Position numbers and translations under genes: made by a program
Notes under the pieces: generated by a model
Database searches by the model: none
Told to the model about the DNA's origin: nothing
What the model saw: only the letters and a program-made list of their open reading frames with translations
Source: Prevotella sp.
GTDB lineage: Bacteria; Bacteroidota; Bacteroidia; Bacteroidales; Bacteroidaceae
Length of the DNA stretch: 64,000 nucleotides
Assembly (NCBI GenBank): GCA_017554105.1
Contig: JAFZIY010000018.1
Location: 1 to 64,000, forward strand
Reading direction: 5' to 3'
Part shown: positions 52,852 to 62,585 of the stretch, in pieces
Layout: each line of letters starts with the position of its first letter
Numbering within the stretch: the stretch's first letter is position 1

Positions 52852-54288
52852 TTACTTCGTGGCTCCTCCGAGAGCGATGTAGAGGGCGATGACGGCCTGC
52901 GCACCGTTGTACATATTCATTGCCTCGCTGAGCTGTGCGCTGAGCAGGCTCTCCTGTGCTGTGAGCACTTCGAGATAGTTCGACTTGCCGTTGTCCATCA
53001 GTTCATGGGTTCCGTTGTATGCCTCGCGCAGCACTTCCACCTGTCGATGGTAGTAGCTGTGCTTCTCACGTGCGGCCTGACAGTCGGCCAGTGCCTCGTT
53101 CACCTGGTTGCCGGCATCGATGACGGTCTGCACGTACTTGCGCTTCAGGTCTTCCTCGGTGAGCTGTGAAATCTTGTAGTTGGCCTTTATCCTGCCGCGT
53201 GCGAAGATAGGCTGGGTGAGTGATGCTACGGCATTGAGCAGTATCTTGCCCGGGTTCACCACCATGCCTCCTCCGCTGTTGGTCCATCCTGCCGCTCCCT
53301 GCAGCGTGATGGTGGGGAAGAATGCTGCGCGTGCATCCTTGGTGTTGTAGAAGGCCTCCTCCATAGCGTGGTTGGCGAGACGTATGTCTGGGCGCAACTC
53401 GAGCATAGTGGCTGGAACGCCTATCTTAATGAACTCCGAGTCGAACATCCTCTGTCCTGTGGGTGAGTCGGGGTCGTCGGGAAGTGCCGAGCTGCCCCAC
53501 GCGTTGCGCTCTATGTGTCTGGGTGTCTCTGCGAGCAGTCGGCAGATGGCATTCTCCACGCTGCGTATGCTGCGCTGTGTGTCAACAATCTGTGTCTTCA
53601 CGCTGAGGTACGACGACTCCATCTGATTGACGGCGGTGGAGAATATCTTACCGTTCTCCCACAGCGTCTTCTCGGTCTCCAGCGAGGCGTTCCACAGGCT
53701 GTCGGTGGCTGTGAGTATCTCCAACTGGCGGTCGAGCAACTGCAGCATGTAATACTGCTGAGCCACAGTGGATATGAGGTTGGCACGCAGGGCCTCCTCA
53801 CGCACCTTCGTCTGCAGCAGCACGGCATTGGCAGCACGCTTCTTGTTGGTTATGGAACCGAACACATCGATGTCCATAGACATCTGAAGCGGGATGTTGT
53901 ATGTCTTGCTGACGGGTCCGAAGTCGAAGCTTGACAGCGTTCCCTGCGGAGACAGATAGAGCGACGGCAGGTAGGCCAGTTTGGCTGCCTTCAGCGCCGC
54001 CTCGCTCTTCTCCACGGCTATGCGGACAGAGTTCAGGTCGGTGTTGCGCTCCAGAACCTGGTCTATGAGCTGCTGCAGCAGGGGGTCGGTGAAGAACTCA
54101 CGCCACGACAGATTGGCAAGCGAGGTTCCTCCTGTGCCCTCGTCAACTCCGAAGAGGGTATCTGTCTCACTCCCCTGGAGAAGGTTCGTGGGGGTTTCGT
54201 ACTTGTCGTACAGGCCGCAACCCGTGAGCGTGGCGCCCATGACTGTGGCTACGACGAACGATTTGAATAATTGTCTTTTCAACATCAT
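52852..54288 (-). CDS. outer membrane efflux lipoprotein (OprM/NodT type)
   Basis: This 478-residue TolC-family channel has a lipobox near residue 24 (ATLTGC-GLYDKYETP). It consists of two copies of the outer membrane efflux domain, as in NodT-type factors: LSWREFFTDPLLQQLIDQVLERNTDLNSVRIAVEKSEAALKAAKLAYLPSLYLS begins the first, and VPATMLELRPDIRLANHAMEEAFYNTKDARAAFFPTITLQGAAGW the second. It completes the RND pump encoded upstream. Confidence 0.93.
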   Translation of the reverse strand: MMLKRQLFKSFVVATVMGATLTGCGLYDKYETPTNLLQGSETDTLFGVDEGTGGTSLANLSWREFFTDPLLQQLIDQVLERNTDLNSVRIAVEKSEAALKAAKLAYLPSLYLSPQGTLSSFDFGPVSKTYNIPLQMSMDIDVFGSITNKKRAANAVLLQTKVREEALRANLISTVAQQYYMLQLLDRQLEILTATDSLWNASLETEKTLWENGKIFSTAVNQMESSYLSVKTQIVDTQRSIRSVENAICRLLAETPRHIERNAWGSSALPDDPDSPTGQRMFDSEFIKIGVPATMLELRPDIRLANHAMEEAFYNTKDARAAFFPTITLQGAAGWTNSGGGMVVNPGKILLNAVASLTQPIFARGRIKANYKISQLTEEDLKRKYVQTVIDAGNQVNEALADCQAAREKHSYYHRQVEVLREAYNGTHELMDNGKSNYLEVLTAQESLLSAQLSEAMNMYNGAQAVIALYIALGGATK

Positions 54289-54300
54289 GAGTTATGTGTT

Positions 54301-54510
54301 TTATATCTCGAGGTCGTCATCGTCCCATGCCACATAGATGGTAGTAGGTTTGGCGAGGAGGTCGTCAGGATCGTCCACATCATCGTCTTCGTCGGTCTGG
54401 CCAGTAGTGCCACCGTTATGGATAGGCATGGTTACTGATTCTTCCAGTAGAAGCAGATCGTCTCTTATTTCCAAACAACCTATTTCTGGTTGCAAATATG
54501 TTTTCTTCAT
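54301..54510 (-). CDS. small acidic protein, MKKTYLQPE family
   Basis: This 69-residue protein begins MKKTYLQPEIGCLEIRDDLL and has a very acidic tail with DEDDDVDDPDDLL and WDDDDLEI. Short proteins starting MKKxYxxPE are common in Prevotella and Bacteroides but their role is unclear. It has no hydrophobic segment. It lies 12 bp before the outer-membrane factor gene and within the efflux operon. Confidence 0.65.
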   Translation of the reverse strand: MKKTYLQPEIGCLEIRDDLLLLEESVTMPIHNGGTTGQTDEDDDVDDPDDLLAKPTTIYVAWDDDDLEI

Positions 54511-54565
54511 TTTGCTTATATTTTATGTGAGAGGCATACCGCAGGGCATGCCCCTCGCTTGTTGT

Positions 54566-57500
54566 TTATTTTACAATGACTTTTTTACCGTTGATGATAT
54601 AGATACCCTTTGTAGGTTTGTCCACCCGGCGTCCCTGCAGGTCGTAGAATGTGCCTGCGTTGGTCTTGGTGTCGTCGATGGACTGGATGCCGTTGGTTTC
54701 ATCGTCTACGGAGAATCCGCAATACTCGTGGGCACCAGCAGCAGAAGCCTCAACGGGCAGATAGACGCGGCCTGCACCGAGTTCGTCACCAGTCCACCTG
54801 TAGAAGCCGACGCCCTTGCTCTTGTTCGCAAGTACATAGACAGTGGAACCTTCTTTCGTGCCAGCGGTTTGCCTGTTGCTCTTCATAAGCAAGTTACCTT
54901 CGGGAGCATCAAGCTCGTCTGTAGTATAAGGAGTCAACAAGGTCATTGTGTAGTTACCTGGTTGAGAGGTGTGGAGCAGGTAGGGTTCACCGCTTGCCAG
55001 TTCGCTAACCCGCGTGAGGACTGCCAGACTCTGGGTCTCTTCAGGTTGTACCTCCTTCACGATGTAAGCCTCAACATTATCGGGAACCGTCACATCTTTA
55101 TAGGTAACGATGGTTCTCCATTCTGTTGCGCCAATTGCGATATCGAATGTTTCATAGGGAACGAAGCGGTAGATGCGTGGCATGAAGCACTTGGGAGCTT
55201 TCGTTTCGCCATCTTCCCCTGTTTGTGCATTCTCATCGCCAGGTTTCTTGGTGTTGAACGAAGCCATGAACATGTCGAAGGAACCCATGTCGAAGGACGA
55301 TGTGCTGCTGCCTTGTCCTTCACCTTCACCTTGTTGTCCTTCACCTTCACCTTGTCCACCGAACATCTCCATCATGGCGTCCATGTCGAATGCGCTGGTG
55401 AGCATGATGGTGTTGTTCTTGTCGTCAGCAATACCATCGAACTTAATGGTGGCAATGTTGTCTGAGAAGCTGATTGTCGCCTTAAGGCTGACGACCACAT
55501 CTTCTTCTTCGGCATCTTTTGCGGCATCTTCTTTGGTACCCACTTTCATTCCGGAACTTGGGCTGAACATATCCATTATTCCGTTGCCTTCTTCAGTAGA
55601 GGTACTGGCAGTTGCATAGAGATAGAGTGGTGTGTCTTTCTCATCTATACCTACATTGAGGTTCCAGAAATTAGCATCATTCTCGTCTTTTTCAAGAACG
55701 ATCTCCAGGCCGCCTTTAGAAATAACAGTTGAACTCTGAATCTTATTCTTATCGGTGTTGTTGAATTCAATCTTGCTACCGCTCTTGCCGCCGCCCATCA
55801 TTGAGCTGTTATCAACCATCATGTAGTCGGTCTCGTTGCCGTCCTTAACTCTCGTACCAGCAAGTACCAGACGGGTACCCTCAAGCAGGTCATCGGTGTC
55901 AGTTGTCAGTACCCATTCACCATCGTAATAACCGGCTGGAAGGAGGTCTCTTGTCTTCACTGTCAACTTGAACTTGCGCTTCATGGTGTATGACTTCTCC
56001 TCTATCTTTGGATCTGCGGTGTCGTCAGCTTCCTGCAGAATCACCTTCACCTTGACGGTAATCTTGGCTGTACCTATGTTGACACCTACGATTTTCTTGG
56101 TGTCCTCGTCCCACTTGGCAATATCCTCATCGGATGACTTGTATGTGGGTGCTTCAACCTTCGCTCCTTCAGGAATTTTAACCTCATCATTAAACGCATC
56201 AAAATAATTATCTATCTCATAGAGGCTATTGCCTGCCATTGGATCGTCAACACTGCCATCCAATGTCTTGTTGACATATATCTCTTTCTCTGGTTCCTTA
56301 ACCAGCAAAGTCGGGTCATATACAGCCAGATAATTCATCTCATCAACCTTAGCCGACTTTTTCGGTTCGTTTTCGTCGCCACCACCCATCATACCGGAGA
56401 ACATGCTTGAATCCTCGGTATAGACTATTGGTCCGCAAACTACCACGCAGTCGCCAGGACTTAATTTCGGAATTTCATTGAATTCCATTCCGTCGAAACC
56501 ATTTACCTTAACGGTGCCACAACCATTGACCACTTTCATCTGATTGTCTTTCGTGCCATCGTCAGAGATGTAATAGGTCACTTTGTCGGATGAACCGAAC
56601 AAGGATGACATATCGAAGCCCAGGGAAGACATGTCGAAGCCCATATCATCCATAGAGTCCATATCGAAGTCCATATCATCCATCATATCGTCAAAGTCCA
56701 TGCCTTCGCCGCCGCCTATGCTACCCATATCCATGTCGCCGAACATAGCCATCAGGCCGGAATTCACCTTGCTTACCTTACCCTTGACGTAGTAGTTGAC
56801 ACCTTCTTCCCAGGTAAGTACGTCGATATCGCCTTCAATCGTAACTTTTCCTGTCTCTGCCAATTGCTTGGCTTCAGCAACAGTTAAAGGATGCGCCAAA
56901 GTGCCCAGGCCTGCCGTTGATGAATCATCGACTATCAAAGTACATTTGGCAGAAGCCTTATCGTGATTTCCTTCCTCTTTCACGATAGCGGTGATTACCG
57001 TAGTACCACGACCTACCAGTGTCAGGCCGCCTTGTTCGTTGATAGTTGCTACAGCAGTATTGCTGCTCGACCATTCAATATCCTCTTTTTCTGCTCCTGT
57101 GATTGTGACTTTTTCGTTGAAATCATACGCCTCAGAGGCATAAGGCTCATTTATATCATAGTTGTAGTATTCGGCTAACTCTATAGTAACCACTCTCTGG
57201 GGATCCACTATTTTCTTGAAGATAGCAGCTTGAGTGTTCTTGGCAATGTCATCGTCTCCTTTCACTAACTTCCAAACGTTGCTGAACATGCTTGCATCTA
57301 CGCCGGCATAATATTGAGTGCCATCTAAGGTAATACCCATGTAAGGACCATTATCGTTGTTGGAGAAGTCGAACTCATTGTTTGATGTCTCTGTACCTAC
57401 TCTCAATCCATCGCTGGTGGCATAGATATTATTTTCCCCGACAGCAAACTTATACTTTCCTCCGTTGTTTGTGAATGTCCACTGCAGTTTCTCGGCAACA

Positions 57501-58219
57501 TCGCCCGTAATGCGGTCCTTGTCAATGTTCAGGTCCACGGCTACGGCATCGGGGTCTTTGGTCCCCTTGTCGTTTGACATCGCTCTTCCAGTGGCCAGGT
57601 CAACAATCACGACATCTTCTTCATTGTCATTGCTGAGAGTGACATCGGTACCATTCACCTTCTTCCATTTCACATAATTCTTTACTGTTATTTTGTAAAG
57701 GGTGAAGCGGTCTGAGGTATTATCACTAATAGAAATCAAATTAGCATCGCTTGAGCTCCAACAGAAATAAGCGTTGCCTTCATTACCTACATAATACAAA
57801 TAGCCGCCATCTGCACCATAACTATCCAGCATAAACTCATACGTGACATCAGAAGGAGTATTCGACACACCGACGTTGGGAGTTGTCCTACTGCCCCAAA
57901 GATTATTGCCATTATTTTTAAACATGAACGAATTGTCGCTTGTTTTTTCTATCGTCCACATTATATTGGCAGGCACATTTTCTATAACATTGTCTTCACC
58001 GATGGTTATTTTGACACCTCTTAATTGGTTTCCAGAGTTTGATAGAGCGAGGCCTTTGCTCTGATCTACCAAAAGCATAGTTTCGCCATCAGTTACCTCC
58101 GAAGGGTTGGTAACCTTCACACAATCATAATCATAATTTTGTGCATGGGCGCTCAACACTCCTGCTAATAGTGTACATAACAGCAGGAAGATAGATTTTA
58201 ACGTAATAGTTCTTTTCAT
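54566..58219 (-). CDS. large exported multi-domain protein with Met/Asp-rich inserts
   Basis: This 1217-residue exported protein has signal peptide MKRTITLKSIFLLLCTLLAGVLSAHAQ. It includes a bacterial Ig-like (Big_2) domain (IEWSSSNTAVATINEQGGLTLVGRGTTVITAIV, near residue 380), then an OB-fold-like domain (PLTVAEAKQLAETGKVTIEGDIDV...YYVKGKVSKV) interrupted by a Met/Asp/Gly-rich block (MDFDDMMDDMDFDMDSMDDMG). Further such blocks lie near residues 955-1005 (FDMDAMMEMFGGQGEGEGQQG). The C-terminus (TFYDLQGRRVDKPTKGIYIINGKKVIVK) is the tail typical of secreted Prevotella proteins and may be a sorting signal. Function is unknown. Confidence 0.85.
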   Translation of the reverse strand: MKRTITLKSIFLLLCTLLAGVLSAHAQNYDYDCVKVTNPSEVTDGETMLLVDQSKGLALSNSGNQLRGVKITIGEDNVIENVPANIMWTIEKTSDNSFMFKNNGNNLWGSRTTPNVGVSNTPSDVTYEFMLDSYGADGGYLYYVGNEGNAYFCWSSSDANLISISDNTSDRFTLYKITVKNYVKWKKVNGTDVTLSNDNEEDVVIVDLATGRAMSNDKGTKDPDAVAVDLNIDKDRITGDVAEKLQWTFTNNGGKYKFAVGENNIYATSDGLRVGTETSNNEFDFSNNDNGPYMGITLDGTQYYAGVDASMFSNVWKLVKGDDDIAKNTQAAIFKKIVDPQRVVTIELAEYYNYDINEPYASEAYDFNEKVTITGAEKEDIEWSSSNTAVATINEQGGLTLVGRGTTVITAIVKEEGNHDKASAKCTLIVDDSSTAGLGTLAHPLTVAEAKQLAETGKVTIEGDIDVLTWEEGVNYYVKGKVSKVNSGLMAMFGDMDMGSIGGGEGMDFDDMMDDMDFDMDSMDDMGFDMSSLGFDMSSLFGSSDKVTYYISDDGTKDNQMKVVNGCGTVKVNGFDGMEFNEIPKLSPGDCVVVCGPIVYTEDSSMFSGMMGGGDENEPKKSAKVDEMNYLAVYDPTLLVKEPEKEIYVNKTLDGSVDDPMAGNSLYEIDNYFDAFNDEVKIPEGAKVEAPTYKSSDEDIAKWDEDTKKIVGVNIGTAKITVKVKVILQEADDTADPKIEEKSYTMKRKFKLTVKTRDLLPAGYYDGEWVLTTDTDDLLEGTRLVLAGTRVKDGNETDYMMVDNSSMMGGGKSGSKIEFNNTDKNKIQSSTVISKGGLEIVLEKDENDANFWNLNVGIDEKDTPLYLYATASTSTEEGNGIMDMFSPSSGMKVGTKEDAAKDAEEEDVVVSLKATISFSDNIATIKFDGIADDKNNTIMLTSAFDMDAMMEMFGGQGEGEGQQGEGEGQGSSTSSFDMGSFDMFMASFNTKKPGDENAQTGEDGETKAPKCFMPRIYRFVPYETFDIAIGATEWRTIVTYKDVTVPDNVEAYIVKEVQPEETQSLAVLTRVSELASGEPYLLHTSQPGNYTMTLLTPYTTDELDAPEGNLLMKSNRQTAGTKEGSTVYVLANKSKGVGFYRWTGDELGAGRVYLPVEASAAGAHEYCGFSVDDETNGIQSIDDTKTNAGTFYDLQGRRVDKPTKGIYIINGKKVIVK

Positions 58220-58237
58220 ATCTGTATTGTTTTTATC

Positions 58238-59359
58238 TTATTTCTTATCCTTCTTATTTGTCGTCTGCTTGGTCAATGCCTTGATGGCATCCAACTGCTG
58301 AGGGGCAAGTTCTGGTATCTTATGGGCGCGGGCGTAGGCGGCGAGTTCGTCGAGGCTCATGTCGCCTGCATAGCCTTTGGTGAGTTCCTTGCGGTGTGCC
58401 TTGAACTCGTCCTCGTCCATGTAACTCTTCTCGGTGGCATAGATTTGGATGATGAGTATCTTCCTGCCTTTCTTCGCATTGTACTCCCAGTGGTCCTCCT
58501 CCATGACGAAGCCGTCGTGTTGCACATTCCCCTCTTCGTTGAGTTTGAACACCTCTGTATATTGATAGGTGTAATCCCTTTCCTCACGGGCTTTTGCCTT
58601 TTTGTCCTCGCCATTCACCTTGTTGGCATAAATCTGGCTGCGGCCGGCATCAAGTGTGGTGATGGACAGACCGTCGTCGTGGATTATCTGGCCCAGCACC
58701 TCTTCGGGATTCTTGATAATCCAGCGGTTCTCGCCGTCGGGCTCAACGCTTGTCTTATAGTAGTCATTGAATTTCTTGCCTTCACGAAGCGATTTCTCTA
58801 TGGGCGACGCGTTGCCTTTTGCGCACTGCTCAGCCCTGTCGGCCATGTCCATCGTGTTCCATGCGAGGGCTTTGTTGGCAGCGCCTCCGAATGTCCATAC
58901 CCCCTTTGTTATTCCTTTGTACTTGTCGCGTATCTCGTGTGCCACAGGTATGATGCCGGCGGTATAGACGCGCAGCGAGTCGTCGATGTAACTGAAGGCG
59001 CGGAAGTAGTATTCCGTGTAAAAATAGGGCTTGGGCTTAACGACCACCTCGTCGAGTCCGTAGTCGATGTCCTCCATTGTGATTTTTCGCCCCCCCTCAT
59101 TTCCCACGGAGGAGGGAAGGTCGGCAATGGTTACCAGTTGCGGCTTGAAGGCGACGTGGGTAAGGGTCACCTTGCTGGCTCCCTTCACGTCGGCGAGCAC
59201 GCCGTTGAGGTCGGTGGCTCCGATGAAAAGACCGTCCTCGGTCAGCACACTGACAAGCGGAATGCCGTTGCCGTCGTCGTCAACCACCTGTATCTTCTGC
59301 GCCTGTGCGCTAAGGGCAACCATTATGGCGGCTGCAACCATCATCAGAATCTTTTTCAT
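58238..59359 (-). CDS. exported protein with carboxypeptidase-D-like domain
   Basis: This 373-residue protein has signal peptide MKKILMMVAAAIMVALSAQAQ and a small regulatory-type beta domain (IQVVDDDGNGIPLVSVLTEDGLFIGATDLNGVLADV) followed by a region ending GLDEVVVKPKPYF, as found ahead of many Bacteroidetes envelope proteins. The remaining residues are unassigned. The residues PSSVGNEGGRK lie on a CCTCCTCCGTGGGAAATGAG element that looks like an intergenic repeat. It overlaps no gene, lies 11 bp after the permease gene and is likely co-transcribed. Confidence 0.8.
   Translation of the reverse strand: MKKILMMVAAAIMVALSAQAQKIQVVDDDGNGIPLVSVLTEDGLFIGATDLNGVLADVKGASKVTLTHVAFKPQLVTIADLPSSVGNEGGRKITMEDIDYGLDEVVVKPKPYFYTEYYFRAFSYIDDSLRVYTAGIIPVAHEIRDKYKGITKGVWTFGGAANKALAWNTMDMADRAEQCAKGNASPIEKSLREGKKFNDYYKTSVEPDGENRWIIKNPEEVLGQIIHDDGLSITTLDAGRSQIYANKVNGEDKKAKAREERDYTYQYTEVFKLNEEGNVQHDGFVMEEDHWEYNAKKGRKILIIQIYATEKSYMDEDEFKAHRKELTKGYAGDMSLDELAAYARAHKIPELAPQQLDAIKALTKQTTNKKDKK
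59085..59118. repeat. probable palindromic element inside the carboxypeptidase-D-like gene
   Basis: On the plus strand TTCGCCCCCCCTCATTTCCC followed by ACGGAGGAGGGAA. The CCCCCCTC...GAGGAGGG arms resemble the GC-rich palindromes elsewhere in the window, but the match is short. Confidence 0.5.
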
Positions 59360-59370
59360 ATTATAGGTTA

Positions 59371-62300
59371 TTAGTTAGTTTCTTCAACTGTCTTTGCCTT
59401 GCCTTGGAAACGTTCATGCAATCCCTGGAACACGATGAAGAAGACAGGGACTACGAAGAGCAGGGCAATGGTTCCTACCGACATACCGCCCACAACGCCA
59501 AGGGCGAGGGCACGGTTACCGTTGGCACCGGCACCACCTTCGATGATGAGCGGAATCATACCGGCAATCATGGTGAGCACCGTCATCAGGATAGGACGCA
59601 GACGTTCCTTGCATGCCTCGAAGGCGGCATCGCGGATGCTCATGCCCTGGGCACGACGCTCAGAGGCGAACTCCGTAATCAGAATGGCGGTCTTTGAGAG
59701 CAGACCGATGAGCATGATGACACCCGTCTGCAGGTATATATTGTTGTCCATGCCCGGCAAGTGGAGTAACGACCCCAGGTAGGCGCAGACAAAGGCTCCC
59801 ATCAGTCCGAACGGCACGCTGAGCAGCACGGCCCACGGGGTGAACCATGAGTTGTAGAGCGAGGCGAGGATGAGGTAGATGAGAATGACACATATTATAT
59901 ATATAAGGGCAGTGGTGTTCGAGCCGGAGGCCTCCTCCAGTTCGCGCGACATGCCGCTGTATTCGTAACTGTAGCCGTTGGGCATGGTCTCCTTGAACAC
60001 CTCCGCAATCACCTTATGGGCATCGCCCTCGGTGTATCCACCGGCGGCCTGCACGAAGCAGGTGATGCTCTGGAACAGGTTGAAGTGCTCGATGCTCGAC
60101 GTACCTACCACCTCCTTCAGCGTGACAAACTCTGAGATAGGAGCCATCTTCCCGCCGTGCACCTTCACGAAGATGTTGTTCAGCGACGACGGGTCGAGAC
60201 GATACTCGGGCGAGGCACTGGCCATGATGCGATAGACCTTACCGAACTGGTTGAAGTTGCCAACGTAGGAACCACCGCAATAGGAACCAAGCGTCCTCAG
60301 CACAACGGCGGGTGTCACACCGGCACGGTCGCACTGGGTGGCATCAACATCGACCTGATATTTCGGGAAGCGCTCGGAGTAGGACGTCATAGCCATACTT
60401 ATCTCAGGACGCTCGCCCAGCTTAGTCAGGAAGTTGGTAGCCAGCTTGGCAAACTCTGACAGGTCACCGTCGTTCAGGTCCTGCAGCACCAGATTGACGC
60501 TGTTGTTAGAACCGTAGCCAGGCACCTGAGGCAACTGGAACGGCATCACCTGTACGTTCTTGATGTCCTTGCAAGCGTAGTACAGACGGCCGATGACCAG
60601 GTCAACATAGTGGTTGAAGCCCTCACGCTCCTCCCATGTCTTCAGACGGATAATCAGGGTGGCGTAGTTGGAGCCCGAACCCGACATCATGCCGTAGCCG
60701 CAAGCCGTTGCAAAGCTTTCCATCTCGGGAATCTCCTGTACCTTTGCCTCTACCTTCTTAACAATCTCACGCGTCTCCTTGAGCGTGGCACCCTCCGGGG
60801 CACGTATCTCAGCGAGTATAACACCCTGGTCCTCCTGAGGTACGAGTCCTGAAGGCAGGTTCTTCATGAAGAAGATGAGCAGCACGGCTGCCACAGCCAG
60901 CAGACTCCACGCCAGCACGGGGCGCTTGATGAACTTCTGCACAGCCTTGGAGTACTTCTTATATATGGCGTTATAACTTACGGTATATGCTTTCTTCGTA
61001 TAGTAGGTCAGGCTCTTGCGCTCGCCTTCCTTCTCCGATACCTTCAGCATGATGGCACATAGGGCAGGGCAGAGCGTCAGGGCCGACACGCACGACAGAC
61101 CGACGGCCGAGGCAATCGTAACACCGAACTGGGTGAAGAACGAGCCTGACGTGCCGGGCATGAAGGCCACGGGGATGAACACGGCCATGAAGACCAGCGT
61201 ACATGAGACGACGGCCACCGACACATCACTCATGGCCTCGCGGGTGGCCTGCTTGGCATCGGTGATGCCGCCCTCCATCTTAGCCATTACCGCCTCGACC
61301 ACCACAATGGCATCGTCGACTACCGTACCGATGGCCAGCACAAGGGCGAAGAGCGTCAGGATGTTCAATGAGAATCCCGCCAGCGAGACGATTGCAAAGG
61401 TTCCCAACAGGGAAACGATAATCGAGATGGACGGGATAATCGTAGCCTTGAAGTTCTGAAGGAAGAAGAACACCACGAGCACCACCAGAATGATAGCAAT
61501 GATGAGCGTCTCGACCACGTTGCCGATGGCGGCATAGAGGAAGTCGTCGGAAGTCTCGAGCTTTACGAATTCCAGTCCGGCAGGCATCATAGGCTTCAAA
61601 TCCTCATAGAGCTGGTCGATGCGGGCATTCACCTCGGTGGCATTGGCTCCCGGCGCCTGGAACACCATGAAGATGGTACCCGGCTTGCCGCCGATGTTCG
61701 AGATGAAGTTGTAACTCATGGCACCAATCTCCACGTCAGCCACGTCGCTCAGATGGAGCAGGTGACCGCCGTCGCTGGTCTTGAGCACGATGTCGTTGAA
61801 CTCATCGATGGTCTTCAGCGTACCCTTGTACTCCATTGTGTACTGGTAGGCATTATCCGACTGTGCACCCAGCGAACCCGTGGCAGCCACGAAACTCTGG
61901 CCGCCGATGGCTGCGAACACGTCGTTAGGCTCCAGTCCGTACTGTGCCATCACGTCGGGCTTCAGCCAGATGCGCAGGGCATAGGTGTTACCCAGTGACA
62001 TCACGTCGCCCACACCGGTGATACGCATCAGGCGCGGCTTCAGGTTGATGTCGATGTAGTTGGCCACGAAGTCGTCGTCGTACTTGCCGTCAACGCTCCT
62101 GATGGCTCCGATCTGCAGGATGTTGCTCTGCTGCTTCATCACCTGCACACCCACCTTGGTCACCTCGGCAGGCAGCAGTGCCGTAGCACGACTGACGCGG
62201 TTCTGTACGTTCACCGCCGCGATGTCGGGGTCGGTACCCTGCTTGAAATATACCACGATGCTCACATCGCCTGACGATGAGGCCGACGAGGTCATGTAAG

Positions 62301-62529
62301 TCATGTCGGGCACACCGTTGATGTTCTCCTCCAATGGCTGTACCACCGACTTCATGATGGTGTTGGCATCGGCACCCGTATAGCTTGTGATGACACGTAC
62401 CGTAGGCGGCGCGATGTTCGGGTATTGCTCGATGGGCAGCGACTTCATGCAGATGAAGCCCACCAATGCTATCACGATAGAGATGGCACAGGCCATCACG
62501 TATCTGTTGATGAATATATTATTCTTCAT
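59371..62529 (-). CDS. RND multidrug efflux permease (HAE1 family)
   Basis: This 1052-residue inner membrane pump is like AcrB. It has FINRYVMACAISIVIALVGFICMKSLPIEQYPNIAPP at the N-terminus, the proton-relay Asp pair in LAIGTVVDDAIVVVEAVMAKME (near residue 407), and the second set of membrane helices ending with GANGNRALALGVVGGMSVGTIALLFVVPVFFIVFQG. Large periplasmic loops match HAE1 pumps that export drugs, bile salts or similar hydrophobics. The adaptor gene is 57 bp upstream, separated by TAATTCCTAA satellite units. Confidence 0.96.
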   Translation of the reverse strand: MKNNIFINRYVMACAISIVIALVGFICMKSLPIEQYPNIAPPTVRVITSYTGADANTIMKSVVQPLEENINGVPDMTYMTSSASSSGDVSIVVYFKQGTDPDIAAVNVQNRVSRATALLPAEVTKVGVQVMKQQSNILQIGAIRSVDGKYDDDFVANYIDINLKPRLMRITGVGDVMSLGNTYALRIWLKPDVMAQYGLEPNDVFAAIGGQSFVAATGSLGAQSDNAYQYTMEYKGTLKTIDEFNDIVLKTSDGGHLLHLSDVADVEIGAMSYNFISNIGGKPGTIFMVFQAPGANATEVNARIDQLYEDLKPMMPAGLEFVKLETSDDFLYAAIGNVVETLIIAIILVVLVVFFFLQNFKATIIPSISIIVSLLGTFAIVSLAGFSLNILTLFALVLAIGTVVDDAIVVVEAVMAKMEGGITDAKQATREAMSDVSVAVVSCTLVFMAVFIPVAFMPGTSGSFFTQFGVTIASAVGLSCVSALTLCPALCAIMLKVSEKEGERKSLTYYTKKAYTVSYNAIYKKYSKAVQKFIKRPVLAWSLLAVAAVLLIFFMKNLPSGLVPQEDQGVILAEIRAPEGATLKETREIVKKVEAKVQEIPEMESFATACGYGMMSGSGSNYATLIIRLKTWEEREGFNHYVDLVIGRLYYACKDIKNVQVMPFQLPQVPGYGSNNSVNLVLQDLNDGDLSEFAKLATNFLTKLGERPEISMAMTSYSERFPKYQVDVDATQCDRAGVTPAVVLRTLGSYCGGSYVGNFNQFGKVYRIMASASPEYRLDPSSLNNIFVKVHGGKMAPISEFVTLKEVVGTSSIEHFNLFQSITCFVQAAGGYTEGDAHKVIAEVFKETMPNGYSYEYSGMSRELEEASGSNTTALIYIICVILIYLILASLYNSWFTPWAVLLSVPFGLMGAFVCAYLGSLLHLPGMDNNIYLQTGVIMLIGLLSKTAILITEFASERRAQGMSIRDAAFEACKERLRPILMTVLTMIAGMIPLIIEGGAGANGNRALALGVVGGMSVGTIALLFVVPVFFIVFQGLHERFQGKAKTVEETN

Positions 62530-62585
62530 TAGAATATAACTCCTAATTTCTAATTCCTAAGTTCTAACTCCTAATTCATCGCTCT
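62530..62585. repeat. TAATTCCTAA satellite between adaptor and permease genes
   Basis: ACTCCTAATTTCTAATTCCT and AAGTTCTAACTCCTAATTCA. The same satellite occurs at 43092-43118. It lies inside the efflux operon and so is transcribed. Confidence 0.75.

Noticed and set aside
54338-55465. 375-codon plus-strand frame opposite the small acidic protein and the large exported protein
   Set aside because: It runs through the complement of Asp-rich and Gly-rich coding sequence and reads as low-complexity Ser/Val; no start or domain was found.
58322-59374. 350-codon open frame on the plus strand opposite the carboxypeptidase-D-like gene
   Set aside because: The minus-strand gene has a signal peptide and domain logic and lies in a clear operon; the plus frame has no such features.
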